NCBI GenBank assembly: GCA_947650365.1
Contig: OX393553.1
Span: 35,094,353-35,158,352 of the forward strand
DNA: 64,000 nucleotides
From: Chamaelirium japonicum
Lineage: Eukaryota > Streptophyta > Magnoliopsida > Liliales > Melanthiaceae
Reading direction: 5' to 3'
The number at the start of each line of letters is the position of its first letter. Position 1 is the stretch's first letter. Below the pieces are notes generated by a model. The model saw nothing but the letters and a program-made list of their open reading frames with translations. It was not told where the DNA came from and made no database searches. Shown here piece after piece: positions 1 through 11,817 of this stretch. Both the position numbers and the translations under genes were made by a program.

Positions 1-707
1 GCGCTCCGGCCTCCGCGCCCTGCGCGCTGCGCCCGCCGGCCCCCGCGCCCTGCGCGCTGCGCCCGCGTCCCCGGCCAAGCCCGCCGCTCCGGCCCCCGCG
101 CCCGTGCTGCCGTTGCACCGGCCACCTCCGGCCCACAGCCCCCGGCCTCCTCCTCCTCGCGCCCGCGTGCTGCGCCCGCGCCCTGCGTGCTGCACCCGCA
201 CCCCGCGCCCCGCGTGCTGCACCCGCACCCCGCGCCTCCAGCCCGTGCGCCGGCCGCCACAGCAGCCCCCGGCCGCACCCTCGCCTCGCTCCCTCCGACT
301 CGCGCCCTCCCGCGCCTCGAACCCGCGCGCCGGCCGCCACAGCAGCCCCCGGCCGCGCCCGTCGCGCCCTCCCGCACCATGCGAAGAAGAAGAAGGAGAA
401 GAAGGAGAAGAAGAAGAAGAAGAAGGAGGAGGAAGAAGGATCACCTCGCCGGCAACCCTCCGCCCTCCACGGGCCGGCGGTCTTCCCTCCTCCGTGAACC
501 CCATGGCGTCACCATCTTCATCCTCCTCGGCATCGTTGCGAAGCAAGAAACCCTAGCAGAGCTCTCGCCTCCAAGCCGTCGGGAATCGCCGATAATGAAG
601 AATAATGAAAAACAGGGGTCCTTTTAAAGACCTAATCCCACGAATACGCGACTCAAGTCCAACTGCTACGCGTTTCCCGCGGGCGCACTCGAACTTGAGG
701 GGGCACT
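1..707 (+). mobile_element. 3' end of the internal region of an LTR retrotransposon (family A), partial
   Basis: This stretch is GC-rich, low in complexity at its start, and carries no protein I recognise. It ends in a polypurine-like tract at about 695-707 (core TTGAGGGGGCACT) that touches a TG dinucleotide opening a long terminal repeat. That arrangement is the normal junction between the internal region and the 3' LTR of a plus-strand element. The element's 5' part lies upstream of the window. Several overlapping proline/arginine-rich frames exist but look like by-products of base composition. It may be a non-autonomous (LARD-like) element, but too little is visible to say. Confidence 0.5.
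380..440. repeat. GAA/GGA purine microsatellite
   Basis: An imperfect run of GAAGAA and GGAGAA units. It would encode poly-arginine or poly-glutamate in the frames that cross it, which explains the odd frames here. Confidence 0.85.
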
Positions 708-819
708 TGTGGGCATCGAAATTAGCCCACGGGTCGAACCCGATTTTTACACAAAAAAATAGGCCCGCACCCGACGGCCTTCGGGTCAAACCCGATTTTT
801 TTACAAAAAAAATGGGCCT

Positions 820-1010
820 GCACACAACGGCCCGCATGCGAAACTTGGGCCCGCACACAACGGCCCGCATGCGAAACTGGGCCCGCACACAACGGCCCGC
901 ATGCGAAACTCGGCCCGCACACAACGGCCCGCATGCGAAACTCGGCCCGCACACAACGGCCCGCATGCGAAACTCGGCCCGCACACAACGGCCCGCGTAC
1001 GAACTAGGCC
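820..1010. repeat. 32-bp tandem array in LTR family A
   Basis: About six units spaced 33, then 32, 32, 32 and 32 bp. Each carries CACACAACGGCCCGCATGCG followed by AAACTCGG or a variant. The unit includes the palindrome GCATGC. A more degenerate version lies in the other LTR copy at about 45725-45900. Confidence 0.9.
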
Positions 1011-1577
1011 CACGTGCGAACTCAATTCGCGCGCCATGGCCCGACCCAAAGCAAACGGGTCCCACCGGACCCGCAACTCGGACACAAGGAGGGGAGGGGG
1101 GCCCACCGGCCCCCCTTCTAGAAAACCGTGCCCCCCTCTTTGTGGAGAGGTGGGGCCGGCCCTTCTAGAAATCCGTGCCCCCCCCTCTTCATGAAGAGGT
1201 GGGGCCGGCCATAAAGAAAAAGAAAAAGAAAAAGAAAAGAAAAAGAAAAGAAAAGAAAAAGAAAAAGAGAAAAAGTCAAAACCGCCTTGATGCGGGGGGA
1301 GGTGGCGTGGATGTCTACACAACCGTAGATCCGCGACGATCCCTCGATCCAACGGACAAGATGACGTTGCGTCGCCATCCGATCCAAAAGTGCAACAAAA
1401 TAACAACTCGATCTTTAAAGATCGAGTCACAACTAGCCCATAACCACTCCAACTAAAACGGAGGAAATCGGGTTTGTTTCCCCAAATAAGGGAACAATAT
1501 CTCGATGGTTATGAGGGGAGAGATTGGAGGAAACAATAAGATTTCAGCAATATCTCCCCCAACCGCCCCCCTTTGCC

Positions 1578-1585
1578 TATAAATA
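1578..1585 (+). promoter_or_regulatory. TATA box of LTR family A
   Basis: TATAAATA flanked by GC-rich sequence, conserved in the second LTR copy at 45200-45207 on the minus strand. It probably drives transcription of the element. Confidence 0.6.
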
Positions 1586-1968
1586 GAAGGGGTCGGGGAA
1601 GGCATCAAAGGTCGAAAGCTGAAGAGGAAAAGGCTCTGCAAAGACGAGCTCCAACGCTTGAAGACCGAAGGCTTCACGAGGCACGGCAAGCATATCCTAC
1701 GGGAGTCCTTGGCCCTTCAAGTCCTCATCAACGTGAAGACCTTGCACTCGGAGATCAAAGCTTCAACTCCTCGCACGAAGAAGAAAGCGTGGAGAAGAAG
1801 ACCCGGAGCCGTCATCACCCGATTGCTCCAACGATCTTCATCAGCTCCGAAGACGCCATAAGCAAAGGCCGGAGAAGAAGATCGAAGCCGACAACACCCG
1901 TCGTCTTCAATCAAGGCATCGACTCCTCGCACGAAGAAGAAAGCCGGGAGAAGAAGGCCTGAAGCCGG

Positions 1969-2223
1969 TGCTACCCCTGCCGCCTTCGTCAACCAAAAGC
2001 CGACGCTACAACCGTCGTGCTAAAGCCGGTGCCACACCCGCCGTCTTCATCAACAAAAGCCGACGCTACAACCGTCGCACGAAGATCGGTGCTACACCCG
2101 CCGTCTTCATCAACAAAAGCCGACGCTACAACCGTCGCACGAAGATCGGTGCTACACCCGCCGTCTTCATCAACGAAAGTCGACGCTACAACCGTCGCAC
2201 AAGCATCGGTGCTACCCCCGCCG
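1969..2223. repeat. 60-bp tandem array in LTR family A
   Basis: Units begin at 1969, 2029, 2089, 2149 and (partial) 2209 with an exact 60-bp period. Each contains AAAGCCGACGCTACAACCGT and a CCGCCGTCTTCATCAAC block. Because 60 is a multiple of three, every frame through it yields a 20-residue peptide repeat. The second LTR copy carries fewer units. Confidence 0.92.
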
Positions 2224-2936
2224 AAAAGCCAAAACCGACGCCACAACCGTCGAGGAAGCCGGAAGAATAAAGAAGCCTTGAAGAAGTAACGCCAGTCGTT
2301 CGAGAAGAAGAGCGAGTCAAAGCTAAAGTCAAAGCCGACGCAAGAAGCCAAAGCAAACGCACCGGTAAAGCCCGCGCTAAAGCAACGCACGTGCCAAAGC
2401 CAAGCAACTACGACGGTCACGAGCAAAGCACCGCACGTTCTAGCCGATACGACGCGAAGTCCGGAAGAACTAAAGCATCGCAAGTCTCTACCCGCCTACG
2501 TTCAAGCGCAAGCGCCAAAGCAAAGCAAACGCCAGAGCCACGCCAAAGCTACGCCAAAGCCAAAAGCTAAAGCCAAAGCTGACGCCAAAAACACGATCGA
2601 CGCCGCGAACCGACGATCAAGGACGTCGAGGTCAAGCAAGGATCGAGGAAGACACGAAGACCGAGGAACGAAGCCCAAAGCCTCTCTAGCCGAGAAAGCG
2701 CGAAGCACGGACGGGACAAAATCAACGGCGGAAACTCCTTAGCCTCTCAAAAACCCTCACCCTGTAAAGACCTCTGTCCTGGGCAACCCCTTTAGAGCTC
2801 TCGCACGAATACCACGTGGAGACGCGGATCAAAGGGACCCTCCAGAGGATCTCTCCCACAATCTCCTGATCAAAGAAAATTTGTAATCTCGTGTGATCCG
2901 CAATAAAGACGACCCGAATCTTTTTCCGCGCTCACA

Positions 2937-5365
2937 GCAGGTCCCTATTCCCCCTCCAAATAAAACTAAGATGGGTCCCCAACGTAGATTGGGGATTTAT
3001 ATAGGTTTTGACTCACCTTCAATCATAAGATTTTTAGAACCCTTAACCAGTGATCTATTTACTGCTAGATTTGCAGATTGTCATTTCGATGAGACAGTCT
3101 TCCCGCCATTAGGGGGAGATAAAAAAGTTTTTAGGCAACGATCTGTTCCTGAAGAACGGCGTTAATTATCGTGAAATACTTTCACTACATCTTATCTAGA
3201 TCCTATATCTCCCCAATGCGAGGTAGAAGTAAAAAGGATTTTGCATTTGCAAGATATTGCAAATCAATTACCTAATGCCTTCAATGATGCAACTAATGTA
3301 ACTAAGTTGTTTGTTCCAGCCAAGAATGTACCTGCAAGAATTAATATTCCAACTCTTACTAATAAAACTGCTGCACGTTAGAAACGTGGCAGACCTATAG
3401 GTTCCAAAGATTCAGTTCCCTAGAAAAGGAAGTTGAATGAGAAATCATGCCCTAAAACTCCAGAAGAACCTGGTCATAATGTTCCAGAAGAGATTATGGA
3501 CCATATTTTTCCAGAAGAAAATATTTTCCAACGGCCAAATTTTCCTCAAACTCCTGAAGAGGTCCCTGCAGAGATTATAAATAAGGTACCGGTACCAAAT
3601 AATGAGAGCTCAATATTCCATATGAGGGATAAAATTTGGGACCGAAAGGAAATAGTCATCGATGATATATTTGCATACAAACTAGCTACTGAAATAACAA
3701 AGGACGACGATGAAGATAATGAACCACGTAGTATATATGAATGTCGACATAGAACTGATTGGCAAAAATGGAGAGAAGCTATTCAAGTTGAACTTGAATC
3801 TCTCAAGAAACGTGGAGTATTTGGACATATAGTACAAACACCAAATAACGTGAACCTTATAGGTTTCATATGGGTGTTTGTAAGAAAAAGAAATGAAAAT
3901 AATGAAATCGCTAGATATAAGGCAAGGCTTGTAGCCCAATGATTCCTGCAGAAACCCGGGATTGATTATGAAGAGACCTATTCCTCTGTTATGGATATAG
4001 TTACGTTTATATATCTCATTAGTCTCACAGTTTCTGAAAAACTAGAGATGAGGCTAATGGATGTTGTAATAGCATACCTATACAGAAACCTAGACAAAGA
4101 TATTTATATGAAAATCCCAGAAGGATTCAAGTTACCTGAATCAACATCAAAAGTCCCAGAAGGATTCAAGTTGCTTGAAGCAACATCAAAGAGTGCGCAC
4201 TCGATAAAACTAAGACGAGCATTGTACGGCCTGAAGCAATCCTGAAGGATGTGGTACAATCGCCTTAGTGAATACTTGTCTAGGGAATGTTATAAGAATG
4301 ATCTCATATACCCATGCGTTTTCATAAAGAAATCAAAAAATAGATTTTCAATAATTACAGTTTATATGGATGACATAAACTTAATTGGGACTCCTGAAGA
4401 GCTCAAGAAAACTTCTGATTATCTAAAAAGGGAGTTTGAAATGAAAGAACTTGGTGATACTAAGTTTTGCCTTGGCCTGCAGATCGAGCGTAGCTCTAGT
4501 AGGATTTTAGTACATCAATATTTATATACTGAAAAATTGTTAAAGAAATTTAATATGAATAAATGTCACCCACTAAGCACTCCTATGATGGTTAGACCTC
4601 TTGATATTCATAAAGATCTATTTAGATCTAAAGAGGAACATGAAACTATTATTGATTCTGAAAAATCGTATTTAAGTGCTATTAGTGCTTTATTGTATTT
4701 AGCTCAATGTACTAGACCAGATATATGTTTTTCTGTTAATCTATTGGCTAGATACAGTTCAGAACCAACTCTTATGCATTAGAATGGAATAAAACAAATA
4801 TTTAGATATTTGCGAGGAACCACTGATATGGGATTATTTTATTCTTGTGGTACTTTTCACTTGATTGGTTATGCAGATTCAAGTTTTCTCTCTGACCCCA
4901 TAAGGGTCGATCACAAACAGGGTATGTATTTTTGAATAACAATACAGTTATTTCTTGGAGATCGACCAAACAAACACTAATAGCCACATCATCGAACCAT
5001 ACTGAAATATTAGCTCTGCATGAAGCAAGTAGAGAATGCGTACGGTTGAGGTCACTTGTGCAGCACATCAGAAGCAGTTGCCAGTTGGCATCAGTTACCA
5101 AAGAACCGACAGTTATCCACGAAGATAATGCCGCATATATTGCTCAAATCCAAGCTGGCTTCATCAAGGGAGATCGAACAAAGCACATCTCACCAAAGTT
5201 TTTCTACACCCAAGAGCTTCAGAAGAAAAGGGGGATTGAAGTCAAGCAAGTACGGTCAAGAGAGGATCTCTTCACCAAGGCTTTGCCCAAGTCTACTTTC
5301 CAGAAGATGGTGTACGACATCGGACTGCGACGGCTCAATCACCAAACAAATTGATATAATAAGGA
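2937..5365 (+). pseudogene. Ty1-copia pol remnant: integrase tail, reverse transcriptase, RNase H
   Basis: The frame at 2950-3165 shows the copia integrase C-terminal signature (KTKMGPQRRLGIYIGFDS). From 3433 the reverse transcriptase follows, with RYKARLVAQ near 3920, the LRRALYGLKQS block ending near 4243, and the catalytic YMDD at 4363-4374. RNase H follows, with ADSSF near 4873 and the ISPKFFYTQE block near 5195. The reading is broken by a stop near 3163, in-frame stops at 3940, 4243 and 4780, and a frameshift near 4897, so it cannot make enzyme. Gag, protease and the integrase core are missing because family A interrupts the element on the left. Its 3' end resumes at 20349. This is a copia element by motif order (integrase before RT); lineage not assigned. 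Confidence 0.93.
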
Positions 5366-5370
5366 GAAGA

Positions 5371-7656
5371 TGTCACGCCCCAGAAATCTGCAACTGATCC
5401 CTGGGGTGTGAGTTGAAGAAAAACCAAGGTATTTAGGGTCTGGTCGACTAACTACACCAATTAGGGTTTCTCACAAGACTGCAGCTCTCTCCTAGATGAA
5501 GAAGGAGGAGGAGAGAGAAACAAGGGGTAATTTAAAACTTGATTTTTGTGAAAATATTTTTAATTTAAAAGATAGTAGAGAGATAAAATTTTTGTCGACA
5601 GAGATATAACTAGGCTCAACTTTCAAAAGGTCATGCTCTTAGTATGAGCGGTATATCGATGCCACTACATACAGACAGAGGTCCTTCAAAAGGAGTACGA
5701 GGCTCAAGCCTCTGACGGCGAGCCGAGTAACCTCGCCCGCTCTCTAACACTCGGGTTCTGGTTTAGGGATCCTATATACGGGGCTAGTCAATTAGGTCAA
5801 TTATTTTTCTTATATTTCCATTGTGATCTACCCTAGGCTTGTGGCCTTAAGGAGAGGCCTACCCAAAAGAATTCAGCTGTATCATTGCCAAATAACAACA
5901 CGCTAAAAGAGACTAAATAATTTTTATACTAATCCCAACGATTACATAGCCCGAAATAAAATGACTGTGATATGACAAACTGAAAACATGACACTACTGC
6001 ATTCCTAACTCCGCCTCGAGCCTCCCACTGTACTCCTGAACCTCCGTACCTGCAGGAGAGTCTACTCGTGGGAAAGAGTAGCTCCCAATGGGAAATTGGG
6101 AGATTAGCCAAATTAATGGCTAGTGACATCCTAGTAGCCTTTAATAATATAAGACAACCGATCTAATTGAATTAGATTATATTTAGCAGTCCTAATCCTA
6201 CCATCAGTCTATGTTTTCATGCAATACCTACTGTCACTAGATTATCTAACATAAAGTGCATTCAATGTTCTATAGTATTAATGAACTATTTAAACAAAAA
6301 GACCATCTAAATGTCACTAGATTATCATGCTCTACCATTCCATAATCGAACATTAAGATTCCATAGTTGGTAATTAAAATATCTATCCTAATGTGAACCC
6401 CGGATATTTTGTTCATCCTGCCCCCGGTCGTGCATTACTATAGGGCCTTTTATTTCGATGTAGAGGGCCAACTCTCTCGCCGCGCATACTCCGACACCAT
6501 GCACAAAATCACCCATATGATCATAAGGGGTTTCCTGTCTTTCACGGTGGAGCTCTACCGCCCAACTTGCTTTCTTTAGGGTCTCCAACTACCCCGGGAC
6601 AGGAATTGCTAGGCCAATCCCTACTCGAGGGCACCACCTATTGGCTTTACCACAATCCTTGCCCGTGACCCCTTAGCCTACTGATCTTCAGCTGTGCGCG
6701 CAGGGTAGTTCACGGCCCTTGCACGCACGGGGTCCTAATCTTCTCAATTTCACCCATTTTAACAAAATATTAATTGCTCCAATAATAAATAATTATTTTA
6801 AAAATGCATACGGTGATTATCGATTTGCAACGGTTTAACCCTGGTCCCGCACTGCTCTCGCAACCCATAATAACACTACAGCTAAAGGTCACATCGCTCT
6901 TAAAGCAATTCGACCTACACTCTCCCAAAACCAGTATATTAGGGTTGCCACTCCTTTTAGTAGGATGGGTCCCGATAATCATTATTTATTCAAATTATAT
7001 TTTAATTTAAGTAAATACATAATTACGATGTCCATGCAATAATTATAATTATTCTATTAATATTTTAAAGCATGTTTATTTTAATAATATTTTAAAGCAT
7101 GTGTCGCCGGACTCGTGACTTCGCATGCAAGGAGGGGTCTACGTGACCACATGCGGTCATGCCCAGCGGAACCCGCATGCAATACCATGGACACCTACCC
7201 TAGTTGTTCTCATTTCCCACTATCAAAGACCACGAGAAGGGGAGTAGATGTCACCTGGTTGTTGATCATGCACAAACTCCCGTCAACTGCCCTTGATCCG
7301 TCTTTGCATCCGTCTCTACTCCATCTACGGCTGATCGTCCCGGTCACGAACTGGTAATTTGCATATATTTATATATCACTATTAAGACTATCACCAAGTG
7401 TGTAACGCTGCTAAATAAAACAGGGTTTGGCCTGAGTTGGCAGAGTCGAGAATTTATACGCCATCGGATGCCGATCTACTGGCACGCAAAATGATGCACC
7501 AAGGTACCATCTTGGTTAGTCGGTGTTGTCGATGCGAAGAGTTGCACTAAGATCCAATTGTACTAATCCGACTAAACGATCATAACCACGTCGGTTATTG
7601 TCACTAGCATGCTATCATGCTCCGAGGAACCTTCCGCATCACACCAAGGTGTGCAA
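5371..7656. mobile_element. Probable Gypsy solo LTR, left part (split by Athila element)
   Basis: Begins TGTCACGCCCC, a start typical of long Gypsy LTRs, directly after copia sequence. It continues at 17661-20348, which ends GTCGTTACA. Removing the Athila insertion gives about 4.97 kb with TG...CA ends. The flanks are GAAGA on the left (5366-5370) and GGAGA on the right (20349-20353), a target duplication with one mismatch. No coding sequence is seen. The last five bases (7652-7656, TGCAA) are the target duplication of the Athila insertion. It could instead be a rearranged fragment. Confidence 0.6.
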
Positions 7657-10228
7657 TGCTACAACTTTAAGTAGTCCTAATTAAGGGACTAAAAAGTGCA
7701 ATTTAACCCCAAGTATAGGGTGTGTAGCGAAGTAGTAATCTCGGTGAGTCCGAGGTCGATTCCACAGGGACTGAAGGACTAATTGGAACTAGTGTAATGG
7801 AAGTGCGTGAACGTGAGTGTAATTCAGGGTTTTCCACTGAGAGTGGAGCACGAATGATGAAACTACGTTACTAAATTAAATAGAACTAAATATTGCAATT
7901 AATTAAAGGAGGTTACGATGGCGATGAGGCTAAGGCATCCGGGTTCAACCTAGTAGTATATTATGCATTCTTTTGATCAATAATTTGTACGAGGATAGCA
8001 TGAAGATTAAGTTCGGACACATGCTACAGAGGTCTTTAAGCATTGCACATGCCCGGAGTCGATGTGCAATCAAAAGGACTTGTACACATACATCGATTTC
8101 TAAAGGTATGCATTCGTCATATTTAACTAAATAGACTGAAAATCATGCGAAGAGGGACTCATTATGCTTGTGTTAACATACCACAGGGATTCATAAGTAT
8201 TCCGTATGCCCGGAGTCGATACGGAATCAAACAAATTTGCAAGTACGTTAACATACATCATCAGGCAGTATCAGTCACATAAGATTCAGTCATAAGAAAT
8301 TAAAGCTTGTTATTGATCAAACGAAAAACATAGCATACTACTAGGCATCCCCCATAACCTTAGCTAGGGGTTTAGCCTTGCATGTTCATAAAATTCCACA
8401 TGAAAACATAGATGCAGTTAAACTCCATTAACGAAAATTAAGAAAGATGACGAGCGTGGATGACGGCTTTCGATGATGATGACGACATGCGGTGACGGTG
8501 ACGGCGTGGCTCGGAGACGATGGTGTGCGGCGTGACTCGGAGATGCTCGGTCGGGATGGTGAATGGAAGATGATGGGGATCGGTCGATGATGAAGGTGTC
8601 GAGTGGTGATGGTTAGCCCTAATGAAAGTCAGGCTTTTGGTGGAAGAAGTTCGGGCTTATGGTCTCAGTGGTGGAAGAATTTCGGATGGTATTTTGGTTA
8701 ATGGTTCGTCCCCCCTCCATGCTCTATAGGGTATGCAATATATAGGGACTTAGGGAGTAAGGGAGAGAGGTGCGTGCCCGGTTTATAGGAGGAGAGAGAC
8801 ACGATCGCGAGAGAGAGAAAAGGAAAGAGAGAGATTCGGTTTTAGAGAGATAAAGAAGTGCTGGGCGTTCGGTTTGTGGAGAGAGAAAGTAGGAAGAGAG
8901 AGAGAGATGTCCGGCCGGCTGTGATCTCGGGGGATAAGAGAACGGCTAGAGAGAGAAACGGAGAGCTGCTGGGTGTGCACGGCTCGGGCGGTTTAAGGAA
9001 AGAGAGGGAGAGAAGATCGGCTTGGGGACGTGCATGGGTACAGCTGCGGGGTCCGGTTTTAGGTTTTAGAGAGAGAAAAACAAGGAGGAGAGAGAGAAAA
9101 GATCGGAGCTCAGCTCTGATCGGGTTGATGCCGCGTTTGGACGGGACGGCCGTGATCTGGTCGGGATGCATGGGTAGGGACGGCTGGGTCAGTTATGGAA
9201 AGAGAGGGAGAAACGGGAGGAAAAGATGGGCGCAGGTTTTTAGAGAGAGAAAGAGAACGGGTGGTGTTCACTTACACCGGACGGCTGTGATGGGTCTCCA
9301 GAGAGAGATGCTCGGGGTGCTCGGTTACACGCTGGACTCCTCTAGGAGAGGGACACGATCGGACGGGTGTGATTAAAATGGGAAGGAAGGAGATAGATGG
9401 GCTTTGCATGGGTCCTGATTTGTAACGGATGACTGCGATTCGAGCTGGTCGGGTAAATGGATTGGAGGTTTAAGAAATAAAAAGGTCTCGGGAGATCTTA
9501 TGTAAAGCTTGATGGATGGAACACTGCATGCAAATATTGACGGGAAGATCGGGTTGGATAAAAACGAATGGTCGCGATGGTAGTGTGCTGGTCTTTGGCG
9601 GCATGGATTTAGTTGGGTGAGATGGAATCGGGTAATGGTATGGGTATACATATGGCTGGGGTTTGGCTGGGACTAAAGGTTGGGATTTGTTTGTTATGTT
9701 TTGGTAACCAATCGAGCCATCCACACTCGTCAACTCTTCCATATCAGCCCCTTTGCATATGCGTGGTTCTTCAGTGGTTCGAAGGTAGAGGTGTGCTGTC
9801 GGTGATGTTATCTCGGCCAATTTCTTCACAATCATCATTCTCTGCATCATTCTTCATAAGGGCCTTCAAACGAGCTGTGCATGCTCCATTGGCTTGCCGT
9901 GAGAATGTCCACCATACTATCGTGATGTCCTTTATCCGCCTATGTCGAGTACCGGGTCAATTTCCTGAAAATTACACATGAAATGACGCGTGTAAGGATC
10001 CAATACGATTATCGATAAAAAGAATAATTTGGACTATCGGGCTTCGTATTTTTCATGCATGTATCGTATGAGTGCGAACCAATATACCGTTATGTCCGTA
10101 TAAAGTCTACTATACAGTGGTGTAAAGAAACTGATACGCTTTACGAGTATATGAAAAGTTTTACGTAGGAAAGCGGTGATAATGCAGTAAGAAATAAGCG
10201 ATAAAATGCATTATTTGGAGACTTAACA
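7657..10228 (-). mobile_element. Athila-type element, 3' LTR
   Basis: Same sequence as 15084-17655, starting TGCTACAACTTT and ending GACTTAACA in plus orientation. A 172-codon plus-strand frame at 8858-9376 recurs in the partner LTR, but it is GA-rich and inside the LTR, so it is not called a gene. Confidence 0.93.
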
Positions 10229-10240
10229 CACCCCCCAACC
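10229..10240 (-). other. Polypurine tract of the Athila-type element
   Basis: On the minus strand GGTTGGGGGGTG abuts the LTR start TGTTAAG. This is the usual primer site for plus-strand DNA synthesis. Confidence 0.75.
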
Positions 10241-11817
10241 AGCTTTTTGCTAGTCCTCGAGCAAAATAAGCGAGAATTCAATGCAAAGATTTTCGATAAT
10301 AATGCATGATTTCTATCCCCAAAAAGTTTTTTTTTTTTTAAATGGTAAAACAACATAAAGCAATATTTTTTTTTTTATTAAACGGAAAGTTTTGATGAAT
10401 AATTTAAAGTACTCAAGACTAGATATTCTACGGCACAAAGCTTATAGAATAATATTAGCTAACTTCTAGTTTACCGAGTCATCGATTGAGTTCCGGTTAT
10501 TAACCCTCCGTTAGAAAATATCAAACTGCATGTACTCGAGTGCTCGGTGATATCTGGACTTAACACGACTAGAGCTTTGGTTTTCAAGGATGCATCAATA
10601 TTAATAAGCACCAAGAACAGTCGAACGACCTTAAACACTGATTCAAAACCCCGCTGTCTGTCCAGGTTTACGAGAGGTGTAGATGTTCACTTTAATACCA
10701 CAAGGGCTTTATGTGTGATATTCCATGCTTACTCGTGTTTTTACAGCGACGGCTTTCACACTATCTCCCTTTTTTTTCTTTTTTTTTTTCTTTTTTTTCA
10801 GGTCTCCTTTTTTTAAGGATCTAATTATGTATCCCTTCCTAATTTACACCATGGTAACTGCACTCTGTGCCCATGACACGCTGCCAACGCTCTCATAAGT
10901 CAGGTAGCCATCCCCATGTTGCTTCTACATTAGATTCACTATGTGTATATAGGATCATTCTCATAACCCTATACACCATGCTTCAATAATATAGTTGCAT
11001 GTAAGTTAGGATTTTTACATAACTCGACCCTAGACCTTGTAATAGGTAGCCCTTTTCGCTGTACCTGGTCTAATCCACTAGTTGCCTTTTTTTTTTTTCC
11101 CACCCTATCTCTCCATAGAGCAAACTAAGTGAACAAGACAGTCGTGGTTCATCAGGCCTCTAAGTATTATCAGATCAACAACAACCTATCGAACCTAGAC
11201 TCCAAAGGTGCAAGCCAGAAGTGTAGTGAAGTTTTCAAAGTACAATTAACCTGATACTCTATAAGAAAGAATTAATAAACGGAATTCAACGTCAACACCT
11301 TTCGACTAGAACTTAAGCCTTTTATAATCTATGTCACTAAGTGCCATATAGTCCTAGCAAGAGTACATAAAAATTATAGTTCAAAACTTCCAAAGTAAAT
11401 AATAATTTTTTTTTTTTTAAGAATAGATAAGAAATTAAAAACAAACAAATTTTATAATCATACGCAAGAAAAGATTTTTTTTTTTAAATGAATAAACATA
11501 ATAAATAGGTATTTTGAAAAGTATAAAAAATGCACAAAATTAGAATTCGTCAGGATTCCCACCCCCCAACCTAAATATGACATTGTCCTCAATGTTTAAA
11601 AAATGATGCACATAATGATATTTTATGGAGATTCAAATATAGAAACATGAAGGTTATATCATTTTGCAAGAAGGACATGCTGAAGGGTTAGAGATGACCT
11701 GAAAGGATGATTGCACATGTTTTCATCGCTTTCCAATGATATGTACTAGAAAGATAATAGAATAACAAGAACAATGAAACTAATATACAAGCAAAAGATC
11801 CCCTGTAAATATAGAGA
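10241..11817. other. Non-coding 3' internal region of the Athila-type element
   Basis: AT-rich with many T runs and no long frame. In an autonomous element the reverse transcriptase, RNase H and integrase would lie here or be encoded across it. I see no trace of their catalytic motifs on either strand, so pol has been deleted or replaced. Confidence 0.7.

Larger units (their letters stand above)
708..2936 (+). mobile_element. 3' LTR of retrotransposon family A (2.2 kb)
   Basis: Starts TGTGGGCATCG and ends CGCGCTCACA, so it has TG...CA ends. The same sequence recurs in reverse orientation at 43886-45994, where a perfect target-site duplication fixes both boundaries. A polypurine tract lies just before it and copia integrase sequence just after it, so this copy is read as the 3' LTR of an element inserted in the copia integrase. 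The expected target duplication partner of 2937-2941 (GCAGG) would lie outside the window. A TATAAATA box sits at 1578-1585 and AATAAA at 2902-2907, near the 3' end, as expected for an LTR. Two internal tandem arrays are listed separately. Confidence 0.8.

Noticed and set aside
104..1430. Several overlapping long frames on both strands near the left edge
   Set aside because: They follow the GC-rich, purine-microsatellite and 32-bp repeat composition, contain no domain, and overlap an LTR.
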